Positions 45,016 to 54,655 of a DNA stretch of 64,000 nucleotides are shown piece by piece (positions within the stretch are counted from its first letter, which is position 1; every line of letters begins with the position of its first letter). The position numbers and the translations under genes were made by a program. Origin of the DNA: Planctomycetota bacterium (GTDB lineage: Bacteria; Planctomycetota; GCA-2746535); NCBI GenBank assembly GCA_002746535.1, contig NVWA01000029.1, forward strand, positions 1-64,000. Reading direction: 5' to 3'. The notes beneath the pieces were generated by a model. That model did not search any database. It was not told the origin of the DNA and saw only the letters and a list, made by a program, of their open reading frames with translations.

Positions 45016-47658
45016 CTATTTTAATTTTCTAATATATTTTTTGAAATTATAATTTAATTCTTTTTCTGTTATATTATATGCAGTTAAGACTTGTTTAATG
45101 AAAGTGGCTTTTGTATTGTAATTTGTTAATAATTCAAAAAACTCACGACTCTGAGATGACAGCATATCTACAAGACCCCAAAGTTGCATACGTTTTAAAA
45201 TAGTGTAATCACTTTTTGTTGTAAAAAGTAATTCTCTTACAGACGATAGGGTTCTTTTTCTTGCCTGCTTTTTTAATTCTTTTGACCAAGAAGTTTCATA
45301 ATTTAATGTCATTTCTTTGTAGGTAGAATAAGTTGGTTGTATTAATGGAAAACCTGTTAGTAAGTTCTCAAAAGTACTGGATAAACCTAGGCAGAAAGGC
45401 CCAGGCAAATCTTCTGTGGAGACCTGATTTGCCAACATATACCCAAGGCCTCCAGCTATATGTCTTTTTACATCAGTAATTGTTAGACGACTTACGTTTA
45501 TAATAATGTAGTTTCGCTCAAACCGATAACTTTCATTCCTATTAATTCTTTTTTTTAAAATAATATCTAAGTAAGTCATAATTTTATTTGTTCTAGGAAT
45601 AGAGTCTGACAAAATGATATTAATAGTTCTTGGATCTAAATTGTCGCACAATTCTAAAAAATGTTCTTGTATTAATTCAGACATTTTTTTTAAAGATTTT
45701 GAGTAGGTATTCAAACAACTTTTCGTTGCATATACATTGAAGTATTTAAATTCGCTTTTTAGTAAACCAACAGATGCTTCTGACACGCTTAAATCCATGA
45801 TTTTTGAAAACTGTTCTTTTATTTTTTCTTGGGAGACCGAATTTACAGCGGTACTTTCCCCTTTTACCATTTCAAAAAGATTTTTACTCATTTTTTCAGC
45901 CACGTCAGAAGGCATACCGCTAGATGTTTTGTAAGGTCTATTTTTAGGTGTTAAGAAGATCCCCATATTCCAAGGCCTGAAATATATACAAGTTATACCG
46001 GAAGCTCCTTTATCATTATTGTTTGGAATTTTGATGGTAATAGTTAATGGAAATCCCTTTAAAGGATTTTTAGGCAAATGAACTTCCTGAGGAAATTTTA
46101 TTAGGATATCTCCAATTACCTTTTCTTTAGTAAAACCATCTTGATATAACAAAAAACTTGATAATGGTCCTTTATTTTTTTTCTTTACTTTTGATGGTAT
46201 GTATTCAAAAAAGTATTTCAGGTAATTTTTAAAAGTATATGAAAACCCACGATTATCTTTAATAATTGGTTGGAGGTAATCTGTAGCTAGGATATCTATA
46301 TAAGTGTCATTATTAAAGTCCCCTATTACAGAAGATGGCCATCTAGATGCTACAAGAGAAGAAGTTGGATGATGATATTTTCTAAAATGCAGATAAGGTG
46401 AGAGTTTTTTATTTTCTTTCCTAAACGATATGACTTGGAGTCTCTTAGGCATATTATGGATTAAAAGAGGCGTAATTGGATCATTATAATGATGTAAGCG
46501 CAACCAATGACTCGGTAGTTTTTCTTTTTTAATTTTATCCATTATTAGTATGGCTTCATAAATATTTTTAGCTAAATATTCTTTTTTGATTTGATTCTTA
46601 TATTGGAATAATTTATTAATATTTTCAAAACACCATAGTTGAAGTAATTCGTCTTTTGACAACCTATTGCTGACAACCGCCTCTTTATTTAATTTTATTT
46701 TTTTGTTAATATCTAATTTATCTGAATAATAGATAAATGTTTTAAAATCTGCTGAAATAAATATCAAGTCCTGAAGCCCATCTTTATCTAAATCCATGGT
46801 TTTATATCCCACAAGTATTCTTGATAAATTATCTATGGGCTGCCCATTATTATTTTTGGTGAGTTTGCTATATCGTTGATATGCCTCTTCAAGCTCAGAG
46901 CTTTCTATTGTATAAAATGGTTCTAGTGGTGTTGGTGTCTTTTTTTTTATAAAAAAGCTATTTGCTTTTCTTTTTAGCGTAAGCTCCCACTCTTTATATA
47001 TTGCATGAGAGCCAACTTCAGCAACATCATCAAGATAACCTTTAATAAATGCTGGATGGCCTTTCTTCCCATGAATGATCTCAGTTATGTGGAATGGTAA
47101 ATTAAGAGGACCTCTGCTTTTGCTAATACGCTTAGGAAGGTATGAATTCAATTTTTTAACAGAAAGGGGAAGTATCCTGCCTTTAGCCGTTAAAGGGAAT
47201 AATAAATAATATGGACTCCACGTAATAGGTAGCAGTATGCTTGATTTTTTACTGATGTCATCGTGAATAACATATGGAGTTAGTGGATGTCCCCTGACTT
47301 TTATTTGGCTTACTTTTTCCCAAGATCCATTCTTTGAATCTTTTATATGTGTTGAAAGGTATTCACCACCATGTCTCATCTCAGTTGCAATATAATCAGA
47401 AATCCCATCATTATTAATATCAGCAAAACAACCGTAGGCACTAGGAAGTTCAGTAATAATTTCGGAGATCTCAAATGGTGCCTTATATATTTCCAGATTA
47501 TCTATAAAATTACTGATAACATTTTGCTGTTTTTTTGAGAGTCCTTTCAATAAAGTAGCTTTAGATTTTTTTGACATTAAAGTTAAATCTTCTGCCTTTA
47601 ATATCGTCATATTTGAAATCATGATCAAGATAGAAAGGAAATATATTATTTTTTGCAT
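45016..47658 (-). CDS. Large exported FG-GAP-like protein with a degenerate peptidase-like C-terminus
   Basis: About 880 residues with a signal peptide (hydrophobic 5-20, cleavage near LKAED). Calcium-binding-like repeats DINNDGISDYIATE, DLDKDGLQDLIFI and DFNNDTYIDILATD indicate FG-GAP/VCBS-type propeller blades. The C-terminal 250 residues resemble peptidase-MA-like domains, but where HExxH is expected the sequence reads HIAGGL, so catalysis is unlikely. A GTG at 47664 is in frame; ATG at 47658 is preferred. It lies just beyond the first array, pointing towards it. Confidence 0.72.
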   Translation of the reverse strand: MQKIIYFLSILIMISNMTILKAEDLTLMSKKSKATLLKGLSKKQQNVISNFIDNLEIYKAPFEISEIITELPSAYGCFADINNDGISDYIATEMRHGGEYLSTHIKDSKNGSWEKVSQIKVRGHPLTPYVIHDDISKKSSILLPITWSPYYLLFPLTAKGRILPLSVKKLNSYLPKRISKSRGPLNLPFHITEIIHGKKGHPAFIKGYLDDVAEVGSHAIYKEWELTLKRKANSFFIKKKTPTPLEPFYTIESSELEEAYQRYSKLTKNNNGQPIDNLSRILVGYKTMDLDKDGLQDLIFISADFKTFIYYSDKLDINKKIKLNKEAVVSNRLSKDELLQLWCFENINKLFQYKNQIKKEYLAKNIYEAILIMDKIKKEKLPSHWLRLHHYNDPITPLLIHNMPKRLQVISFRKENKKLSPYLHFRKYHHPTSSLVASRWPSSVIGDFNNDTYIDILATDYLQPIIKDNRGFSYTFKNYLKYFFEYIPSKVKKKNKGPLSSFLLYQDGFTKEKVIGDILIKFPQEVHLPKNPLKGFPLTITIKIPNNNDKGASGITCIYFRPWNMGIFLTPKNRPYKTSSGMPSDVAEKMSKNLFEMVKGESTAVNSVSQEKIKEQFSKIMDLSVSEASVGLLKSEFKYFNVYATKSCLNTYSKSLKKMSELIQEHFLELCDNLDPRTINIILSDSIPRTNKIMTYLDIILKKRINRNESYRFERNYIIINVSRLTITDVKRHIAGGLGYMLANQVSTEDLPGPFCLGLSSTFENLLTGFPLIQPTYSTYKEMTLNYETSWSKELKKQARKRTLSSVRELLFTTKSDYTILKRMQLWGLVDMLSSQSREFFELLTNYNTKATFIKQVLTAYNITEKELNYNFKKYIRKLK

Positions 47659-47853
47659 TAACACATCTTATTGTTAATTAATCCTTGGTAATTTAATACG
47701 TATTAGAATTGTATTTGTTCCCAAATTTAAATAATAAAATGAGTTTTTGCTAATTGTTAATACGTGGATATTAACCTTAGCATCTAATATCCAGCCTATA
47801 GTTATTTATTTGTTAATACAATCAATAGTAGAAACAGTTCCATTAGTATTGAT

Positions 47854-50800
47854 TCAATTTTTCCCAAAACAGTGCAACTTGCCATCAATAGTAGAGACGT
47901 ATAAATATCCCCCAGCTGCAGCCAGACCTTCCCAGACTGGTGGAAAATCGAGTGGGATTTGGCTTAATTTTTGTCCGTTCTTAGCAGATAATATCCATAA
48001 AAAGCCACCTTTATGGTTAACGAAGTCGTTAGTACCGGCAGCTACCAGTACATTTCCAGTAACCAGCATTGATTCTACTTGTGCCGGAGCAGGTACGTCA
48101 ATAAACCAGACGGGGGGCGAATTTTTGACTTTATTATTCGCTAAACGTGCTTCGATCTTGGAAGAAATCACCTTCACCCATGAATTCTCCTTATCGGAAA
48201 TCTTTGGTAAATAACCGTAGACCTGCTTGTCATCAAATGCCAGATGCATATACATCGCGTGATTGTCATTGTATTTCCACTTATGTAAATACCCACGCGA
48301 TGAGGCTGGCAGTCGACGCCATTGTCCATCCAGGATGCCTCGCGTCCCAGCGACGAGTATACCTTTATGAGTTCTTTGCGTCGAGCCCTTGACTCGACCT
48401 CCGGTCTTGAGGTCAAATCCACGCCATGACATGTATGCTGCTTGACCATCACCGACCATGATAGAATGTGCCACACCTTCAAACTCACCTTTTATGCTTT
48501 CAGGCATCAAGTTCTTTTCCCAGAGAAGTTTTCCCGATCCTGCATCAAGTGCGCAAATGAAAATACCTCCATCGCTTTCTGTGGTTCGTCCAGCAACAAC
48601 TGTGACCGTTTCACCTTGAACCAGCACGCTTCCTGAAAGTGGCCAGGGAGATTCGAGTTGACCAAAGGCCATAATCCTAAAATCTCTCGGCGAAACTCGG
48701 AAGCGCCAGGCAAGAGCGCCGTTTACTGCATTCAGACAGTACACCCAGCCGTCTCTAGATCCGAAGATGCATCGTCCGGACTCAATAGTCGGAGGCGAAT
48801 CTACCATTCCACCTGCTGTAAAACTCCAGATTTCACTACCATCATTAGTCTTTAGTGCCACGACACGGTGCTCGTTTGGTAACGCGATGAAAACGGTTCC
48901 ACCGACGATTGTTGCGCCACTCAATGGATCGCCCAGTAAGGTATTAACATTCCAATCCCCAGTAAGTGCTCTCTGGTTTAACCTTGTGGAGAGTTGTTTT
49001 TCCCATAATAAGTTGAGCTTTGATGGGATTATCGTTGATGAGTAACCACTTCGTTTCGCATCGCCACGTAGCGTGGGCCAGTCACCAATATTTTTTTTGA
49101 TTGATTTGACCACAAATGTGCCTTTCTCTAGGCGCTCTTCATTTCCTTTAGGCCGTGTAGTTGCTGAGCTAGTCATAGCCATAAATCCTCGCAGAGAATT
49201 GTTAGCCACTCCTTTGCATACACATGTCTGAGGCACCGAATAGATAAGTCCGTTAGCTGGCATTAGAGGGATTTGGCATGGCCCTCGCACGGCCTTGAAG
49301 GGCTGAGTTTTACCCGATCCTAAATCAAACATGCTGGCAACGGGCCTGTTGCTCATCACGAATTTACTTGTTGCCGAAAGTTGGCCACAGCCAGGCGAGA
49401 GGAATCCTTTTGTCTGGACAGTTCGCTTTATACCGCCATTATCGGGGTCCAATGCAAACAACGTGGGATGGCCTTTTTGTCCTTTTTTATCACCTCCCAG
49501 AAATGCCCAGATAACATCATCGATGAAAAAGGCTTCCAGCCCATGCCGTGAATTGTATTTCATTGTGGGTATTTTAAATTTCCATAACAGCTTGCCATCT
49601 GTTGCAGAAATAGCGTAAAAAATCCTATTAGGTTTTTTCTGGCTGATCATAACAATGCCTTTATGGACAAAGTGAAGTTTCCAGCTTTTTCTGGCGATGA
49701 TGGAATCTTTCAACGAAGTATATGGGGTATTCCACTTTTCCTTACCAGTAACCGCATCCAAACAAGTCAATTGAGTTCTGGCCAGACACATGATCCTACC
49801 ATTTCCTATTGTTAATTCATCAGCTCCTGCTCCACGCCAGTGTGTCTTACCATTTATTGGATCAATTGAAATAATGTATTTACCTCCAAATTGTAAAATT
49901 AGTACTCCAGCATCAAAAACTAATTTTCTTGGGGGACCAGGTAGCTTGTGGGATTTGAGTTTCTTTCCCGTTGCTGCTTCCAAAACCTCAATGCGATTTC
50001 CGCCTTTAATGGAAAAGCCCACATACAGTTTATCTTTCACGGCGACTACAAGTTTTCCTGCATCGCGAGGAAGTCTCGTATATGGTTCATAGAGACGTTG
50101 CCATTGTAGCAGTCCATTGAATGAATCACGTGCAACTAAGTACCAGTGCGCCTGCTTTGCTGTGAGATCCAGGTTAGGAAGGGCACACTGGGTCAGGTAA
50201 AAGTTTCGGCCACCACTCGAAACGATAGCTTTTGCAGATCCACCCTGATCTCTCTTTGGCCATAGAGGACCTGCGAACCAGCGAATGCCACCTAAAGTTC
50301 CGAAGGTTTTATCTTGCGAGACACGATTGCCACTACCACCATGATCGAAATGAGTCCATTCATCCATTTCTTCAGGACGTGGCTTAACGACTAGCGTCCA
50401 AGATCCAGTCTTTTTGAGATTTGTAAAATTGGCGGCCTTCAGCTTCGCGTCATATTTTCCATTTAAGCAAAGAAGACCACCTGGTGACAGCACGCGTGTG
50501 ACCTCCTTGAGATCAATACCTTTTGCAGAAAGCCCCGCCAAATCATCGATAACCAGCAAGTTCACTAAATGGTCTGCGTATGGTAAAGATTTTCCTCTGA
50601 GCAATTCGACCGTTACCTCCCCGCTAGGATTTACAGACTGTATGTGTGCTTGAGCCTTAGTAAGCGAAACCTGGTCAAAGGCTAGACCATGAACAAGAAA
50701 ACCAGCCGTACTACCCAACGCTGCTGTTAACTTACCATCTGTGACCCCCAAGTGAACACACAAGCCCGTCTTTCGTTTTGATGTTTCAATGAAGTTCTTG

Positions 50801-50895
50801 GCAAGAGTAGTGATATCTGCTGCCCTTGCGCCCCATGGATTCACTCCAGTCACCAGCAAAATGATTAGTGTCGCAAAAAAATTATACTGTTTCAT
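47854..50895 (-). CDS. Exported fusion of a methyltransferase-like domain and a PQQ-type beta-propeller
   Basis: A 1013-residue protein. A signal peptide ends near ARAAD. Residues about 35-165 resemble a class I methyltransferase fold (VHLGVTDGKL, LPYADHLVNLLV, VTRVLSPGGLLCLNG), although a methyltransferase in the periplasm would lack SAM, so a structural role is likely. The rest is a PQQ/quinoprotein-like propeller with repeated blade motifs such as ALKTNDGSEIWSF, CLNAVNGALAWRF and ALDAGSGKLLWEK. This fusion occurs in Planctomycetes-type genomes. The gene is noticeably GC-richer than both neighbours. Function is unknown. Confidence 0.82.
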   Translation of the reverse strand: MKQYNFFATLIILLVTGVNPWGARAADITTLAKNFIETSKRKTGLCVHLGVTDGKLTAALGSTAGFLVHGLAFDQVSLTKAQAHIQSVNPSGEVTVELLRGKSLPYADHLVNLLVIDDLAGLSAKGIDLKEVTRVLSPGGLLCLNGKYDAKLKAANFTNLKKTGSWTLVVKPRPEEMDEWTHFDHGGSGNRVSQDKTFGTLGGIRWFAGPLWPKRDQGGSAKAIVSSGGRNFYLTQCALPNLDLTAKQAHWYLVARDSFNGLLQWQRLYEPYTRLPRDAGKLVVAVKDKLYVGFSIKGGNRIEVLEAATGKKLKSHKLPGPPRKLVFDAGVLILQFGGKYIISIDPINGKTHWRGAGADELTIGNGRIMCLARTQLTCLDAVTGKEKWNTPYTSLKDSIIARKSWKLHFVHKGIVMISQKKPNRIFYAISATDGKLLWKFKIPTMKYNSRHGLEAFFIDDVIWAFLGGDKKGQKGHPTLFALDPDNGGIKRTVQTKGFLSPGCGQLSATSKFVMSNRPVASMFDLGSGKTQPFKAVRGPCQIPLMPANGLIYSVPQTCVCKGVANNSLRGFMAMTSSATTRPKGNEERLEKGTFVVKSIKKNIGDWPTLRGDAKRSGYSSTIIPSKLNLLWEKQLSTRLNQRALTGDWNVNTLLGDPLSGATIVGGTVFIALPNEHRVVALKTNDGSEIWSFTAGGMVDSPPTIESGRCIFGSRDGWVYCLNAVNGALAWRFRVSPRDFRIMAFGQLESPWPLSGSVLVQGETVTVVAGRTTESDGGIFICALDAGSGKLLWEKNLMPESIKGEFEGVAHSIMVGDGQAAYMSWRGFDLKTGGRVKGSTQRTHKGILVAGTRGILDGQWRRLPASSRGYLHKWKYNDNHAMYMHLAFDDKQVYGYLPKISDKENSWVKVISSKIEARLANNKVKNSPPVWFIDVPAPAQVESMLVTGNVLVAAGTNDFVNHKGGFLWILSAKNGQKLSQIPLDFPPVWEGLAAAGGYLYVSTIDGKLHCFGKN

Positions 50896-51135
50896 TCTAT
50901 ATTGAGGCTCCTATGTATGCTCTATCATTAAATATTCTTTATAAATAATTTAAACAAATCATAATTAATAAAAAGGTATCGGCATAATCAAATGTAGTGA
51001 ACGTCTTGGTGGTTTACTCAAACATTATTACCGTTAATCAGTATATCCATTTTAAAAAATAAATAGAATATTCATAAATAATTTCTATTCAAATATCGCT
51101 ATTTCTATACCACTAACACTATTATCAAATATCGC

Positions 51136-51285
51136 TTATAATTGACTCACACATAAATTACTTGTCGCTCTCCCTTTTAGGCTTCTATCTTTTATTATTG
51201 AGTACATCAAATAAGTAAGTCTACCAAGTAGCATGGTTACGATGAAGGCTGATATGATCAGTGGGTTTAGATGGAGCTTCACAAC
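51136..51285 (-). pseudogene. N-terminal fragment of a YwqK/MORN-like membrane gene
   Basis: The minus strand reads VVKLHLNPLIISAFIVTMLLGRLTYLMY, paralleling VVKTLLNPLIVSAFIAVMVLGSLTHLMY at the start of the gene at 63.1-63.7 kb. The frame then drifts into unrelated sequence and stops. It lacks the MORN repeats and is a remnant. The rest of the gap from 50896 to 51516 shows nothing else recognisable. Confidence 0.7.
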
Positions 51286-51516
51286 GTTTATCTACCTTGA
51301 GGTGTAAATTATTTATATCTATACCTTTTTCTTGAATTGACTTTTAATGACGATGAATGTAAGTAAAGAAATTATGAATATATAGAAACCAATTTGTTTA
51401 AGAGCTTGCAGGAAGACATACCAAGTATTGACCATCACAATTGTCAGAGTATGATTCAAAAGAAAGATGAAAGATCAAAATATTCGCTTCACTCTTACTT
51501 TATCACAAAGGAACAA

Positions 51517-52782
51517 ATGAAATATTTGCCTCTATTACTTATCGTTTTTATTTCCTTCATACGCCCTTCAATTCTTTATGGAAATACACAACTGATACGT
51601 GCAGAACTTAGAAAAAAAATGGCAAAGATATCCCCTAACGATGCCAAAGGCTTATTTGATTTGGCTCGATGGTGCCATGATAAAAAGTTTCAACGCAGTG
51701 AAAAAAAACTCTATGCAAAAGTCCTACAGCTCAACCCTAACCATAGAGGTGCAAACTTAGGTTTGGGGCATATATTCAAAGAGAATAAATGGTTTTCATC
51801 TCAAAATGCCTATATGATTGCAAAAAATAATATTAAGCGTTTAAACAAATGGGTACCTGCCTCTACTAAAGAAAACAAGAATTGGGAACTTTGGCATGGC
51901 TATTGGCTAACCGTAAGCGAAGTGGAACAATTACATGCAGGCAAAGCCCTGTTGGCTCATAGCTCTACAGGCACAACCGAATTTTTAACTAGAGAGTATT
52001 TAATCAAAAGTGACATTAGCAAAACAAAAACAAGGACCATGGCAAACCTAATTGAACAAGCAATTAGAATCTGGCGCAAGGATTCAAACTTGCCATATCC
52101 TTTAGATAAAAATTCTCAAAAAGTTACCTTAAAAATACGAATATTAAAAAGCTACAGTGCCTTTAAAAAAATGAAAGAAAACAATATTGAGTCTTATTCT
52201 TAAATGCAAAAAGATGCAAATGGCTTTTTTGATGGGGATTGCAGCTATCTATCTTACTTCACGGACTGGTATAGAACAGTCAAGCTATTAATACATGAAG
52301 GAAGACATCAATACGACTCATTGATATTAAAGAAACTACACATGATGCCCAAGTGGTACTTTGAGGGGATTGCAGAATATTACTCTCAACACAAATGGGT
52401 TAATAAAAAACTCACTATGGGGGAATTGCACCATGAAGTAAATTTTAGCCTCTACTACATAAAGTCTTTAGTTCGAAAAGGAAAAATGAAAAACATTGAG
52501 GACTTCTTAAGCAACCATCTACAAGATATCCAATTTAACTACTATCACAACACCTGGGCATTCATCTACTTTTTAAAAAAATCAGAATATGCCAATGGGT
52601 TTAAAAAATGGGAAGTGGAAATGATTAACCGCAACATATCAAAACCATTTTCAATCAAAAGTACTTTTATGAAATTTGTCACTAAAGACTTCAACAGCTT
52701 CAACAATAAATATAAAGCGAAACTAAAGGAATGGAGTTCTCTATCGCCAAGGAATATTCGAAAGAAAAAGATTCGCTATTAA
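51517..52782 (+). pseudogene. Exported TPR/peptidase-MA-like gene split by an in-frame TAA
   Basis: The ATG at 51517 has AAAGGAAC upstream and opens a signal peptide (MKYLPLLLIVFISFI). A TPR-like part follows. At 52201-52203 a TAA interrupts the frame, with an ATG immediately after it in the same frame. The downstream part holds HEGRHQYDS (HExxH zinc motif) and FEGIAEYYS (likely third ligand Glu), typical of DUF1570-like gluzincin peptidases. Without the stop it would be about 421 residues. A point mutation is the simplest reading; readthrough or re-initiation, leaving the catalytic half without a signal peptide, is less likely. Confidence 0.75.
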
Positions 52783-52923
52783 CGTAGACCGTCATACTTA
52801 AATCATAAAGGCATGCTTTTTCAGTCAAATTAATTTCAAATTTCCCTTTTTAAAATTCTCATCCAACATGATCAAAGTTATTATAACTAAGCGGAATGAT
52901 ATTTGGTTATACTGTGGTTTTGA

Positions 52924-53073
52924 TTGATTGGCTGGCTAGGTGATTTAGAACATCCAAACAGCATAATAGATAGCAGTATGGATAGAATATTTGAACTGAT
53001 TGTTTGGGGATCTGCTTTTACTATAATTGTTTTATTTGGTGGCAAGAAAACAGCTGATAAAATAAATAACTAA
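52924..53073 (+). CDS. Very small membrane protein (possible)
   Basis: A 49-codon frame from TTG, with an internal ATG at 52978 giving 31 residues. It has one hydrophobic helix (WGSAFTIIVLFGG) followed by KKTADKINN. It stops 11 bases before a lipoprotein gene, so it may lead that group. There is no family match, and the frame could be chance. Confidence 0.35.
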   Translation: MIGWLGDLEHPNSIIDSSMDRIFELIVWGSAFTIIVLFGGKKTADKINN

Positions 53074-53084
53074 AGTGGTATCAA

Positions 53085-53480
53085 ATGATTAAATATATCC
53101 TATTGTTTACTATTATTATTTTAAGTAGTGGTTGCACAAAGAGATACTATCACAATATTGATATTATCGAAGCCGTTAGAAGAATTCAAAAACATGCACC
53201 AATGGAAGAGCATTCTAGCGTAACACTCGATGCAAAAACATTCAAGGTTATTGAGTCAAATAAAACATTCAGAATTCCACAATATAACTCATGGCCTTAT
53301 ATCATCGGTGCACCTATGAAAACAAGAAGAGGTTACTATTGCTCGGTCACGAAAGACGTCAGTGGTTTATATTTTAAAAAACGATATCTACACATTTGGG
53401 TACGCAAGGGCTTTGTCTATGTGAGAACACCCTATAAAGAAGTTGAAGTATTTATATATAAACAGTTAAATAATAAATGA
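53085..53480 (+). CDS. Small lipoprotein
   Basis: A 131-residue protein. Hydrophobic residues 4-15 then LSSGC form a lipobox with Cys17 as the lipidation site. The mature part is basic and aromatic with no recognised family. The stop is one base before the ankyrin gene's start codon, so the two are co-transcribed. Confidence 0.75.
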   Translation: MIKYILLFTIIILSSGCTKRYYHNIDIIEAVRRIQKHAPMEEHSSVTLDAKTFKVIESNKTFRIPQYNSWPYIIGAPMKTRRGYYCSVTKDVSGLYFKKRYLHIWVRKGFVYVRTPYKEVEVFIYKQLNNK

Positions 53481-53481
53481 T

Positions 53482-54039
53482 ATGAGCAATATTAATAAAT
53501 ACTTTAAACGTGCCTGCAGGTTTATTGAAAATAATCAAATTGACCGATTAATCAAAGAAATCAAGAAGTACCCAAAACTTAAATCATATTTTTATAAAAA
53601 GAGTGGGATGTCATTAATACACGAGGCTCATTTTTCTTCAATCGAATGCGTTTTAGCTCTATTAGAGAATGGAGTACCTATTGATTTGCCCGATGACACA
53701 GGCTCTACAGTTTTAATAGACTCTAGCTCTGTTGGTGATTTAAAATTAGCTAAGGAGTTGATTGAATTTAAACCAAATATTAATCATAAGAATAACAGTG
53801 GCGAAACTGCTTTTAGTTTTGCTTGTGCACGTGATGAATTTGAAATGGCTAAATTTTTGTATGAGCATGGTGCCGAAATCAACACTGTAGATAATGGAGG
53901 TGGCACACCTCTCGATTGGGCAATCTGTTATGCAAGTCCTGAGTTTAGAACTTGGTTAAAAAGTATTGGCGGAATAAGAAAAAGTACTCATGAAGAATGG
54001 GCATATCCCCCACCTAATATGAGTATCGACGATGACTAG
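53482..54039 (+). CDS. Ankyrin-repeat protein
   Basis: A 185-residue protein with about three to four ankyrin repeats: GMSLIHEAHFSSIECVLALLENG, GSTVLIDSSSVGDLKLAKELI, GETAFSFACARDEFEMAKFL and GTPLDWAICYASPEF. There is no signal peptide. It likely binds a partner protein, perhaps the neighbouring lipoprotein or membrane protein. It overlaps the next gene by 8 bases. Confidence 0.85.
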   Translation: MSNINKYFKRACRFIENNQIDRLIKEIKKYPKLKSYFYKKSGMSLIHEAHFSSIECVLALLENGVPIDLPDDTGSTVLIDSSSVGDLKLAKELIEFKPNINHKNNSGETAFSFACARDEFEMAKFLYEHGAEINTVDNGGGTPLDWAICYASPEFRTWLKSIGGIRKSTHEEWAYPPPNMSIDDD

Positions 54040-54376
54040 CATCAAGCAATTTATACAAAAGAGAATATACTTAACTGTAGGATTCTATCAAATCCTATTG
54101 GAAAGTTTTTGTGCTATTTTTCTGAGTATAATTATATTTATGCTAAATTATCCAAATTTATCACCCTCAGATGAAGTTTGGAATGCATGGATTAAAAAAC
54201 AAATTACTAAAGAAGAATTTAACAATTCAAGTACGGATCCTCTTCAATTAATTATTTTTATACTCATGGTAGTTGTTCCATTAATTCTAGTTTTACAGCC
54301 TAAATTTGTAGAATTAAAAAGTATTGGCTGGATCTTATATTTAATATGTTTTCTCCTTGTATTCAGCACAAAATAA
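54032..54376 (+). CDS. Small membrane protein
   Basis: A 114-residue protein with hydrophobic helices at about residues 14-40, 70-86 and 96-112. Its start overlaps the end of the ankyrin gene by 8 bases, so it is translationally coupled. No family is recognised. The 279 bases after it show no gene. Confidence 0.65.
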   Translation: MTSIKQFIQKRIYLTVGFYQILLESFCAIFLSIIIFMLNYPNLSPSDEVWNAWIKKQITKEEFNNSSTDPLQLIIFILMVVVPLILVLQPKFVELKSIGWILYLICFLLVFSTK

Positions 54377-54655
54377 TGATCAAGTCAAAACCCAACTCCT
54401 CAGATAAAACAGATCAACAACCCAAACCATCTCACAATGACCAAGCTACCACTTCACTATGTTTGCTTATAATAACCCGCATTAGCAATTTCCAATAACG
54501 TTAATACTTGATTTGGTATTGTTTTGCAATAGTATGATTTAAGGAAAATAATACTTATGAATATGATTCTGTAATATGAAGAAAAAGATATTAACAACAG
54601 TAAATCTCAATGTAATAAAACATGAAATATACCTACTGCTAATTAAAGGAAAAAT

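Noticed and set aside
47747-50653. Several plus-strand reading frames opposite the PQQ-propeller gene
   Set aside because: They are shadows of the GC-richer minus-strand gene, whose blade repeats are clearly coding.
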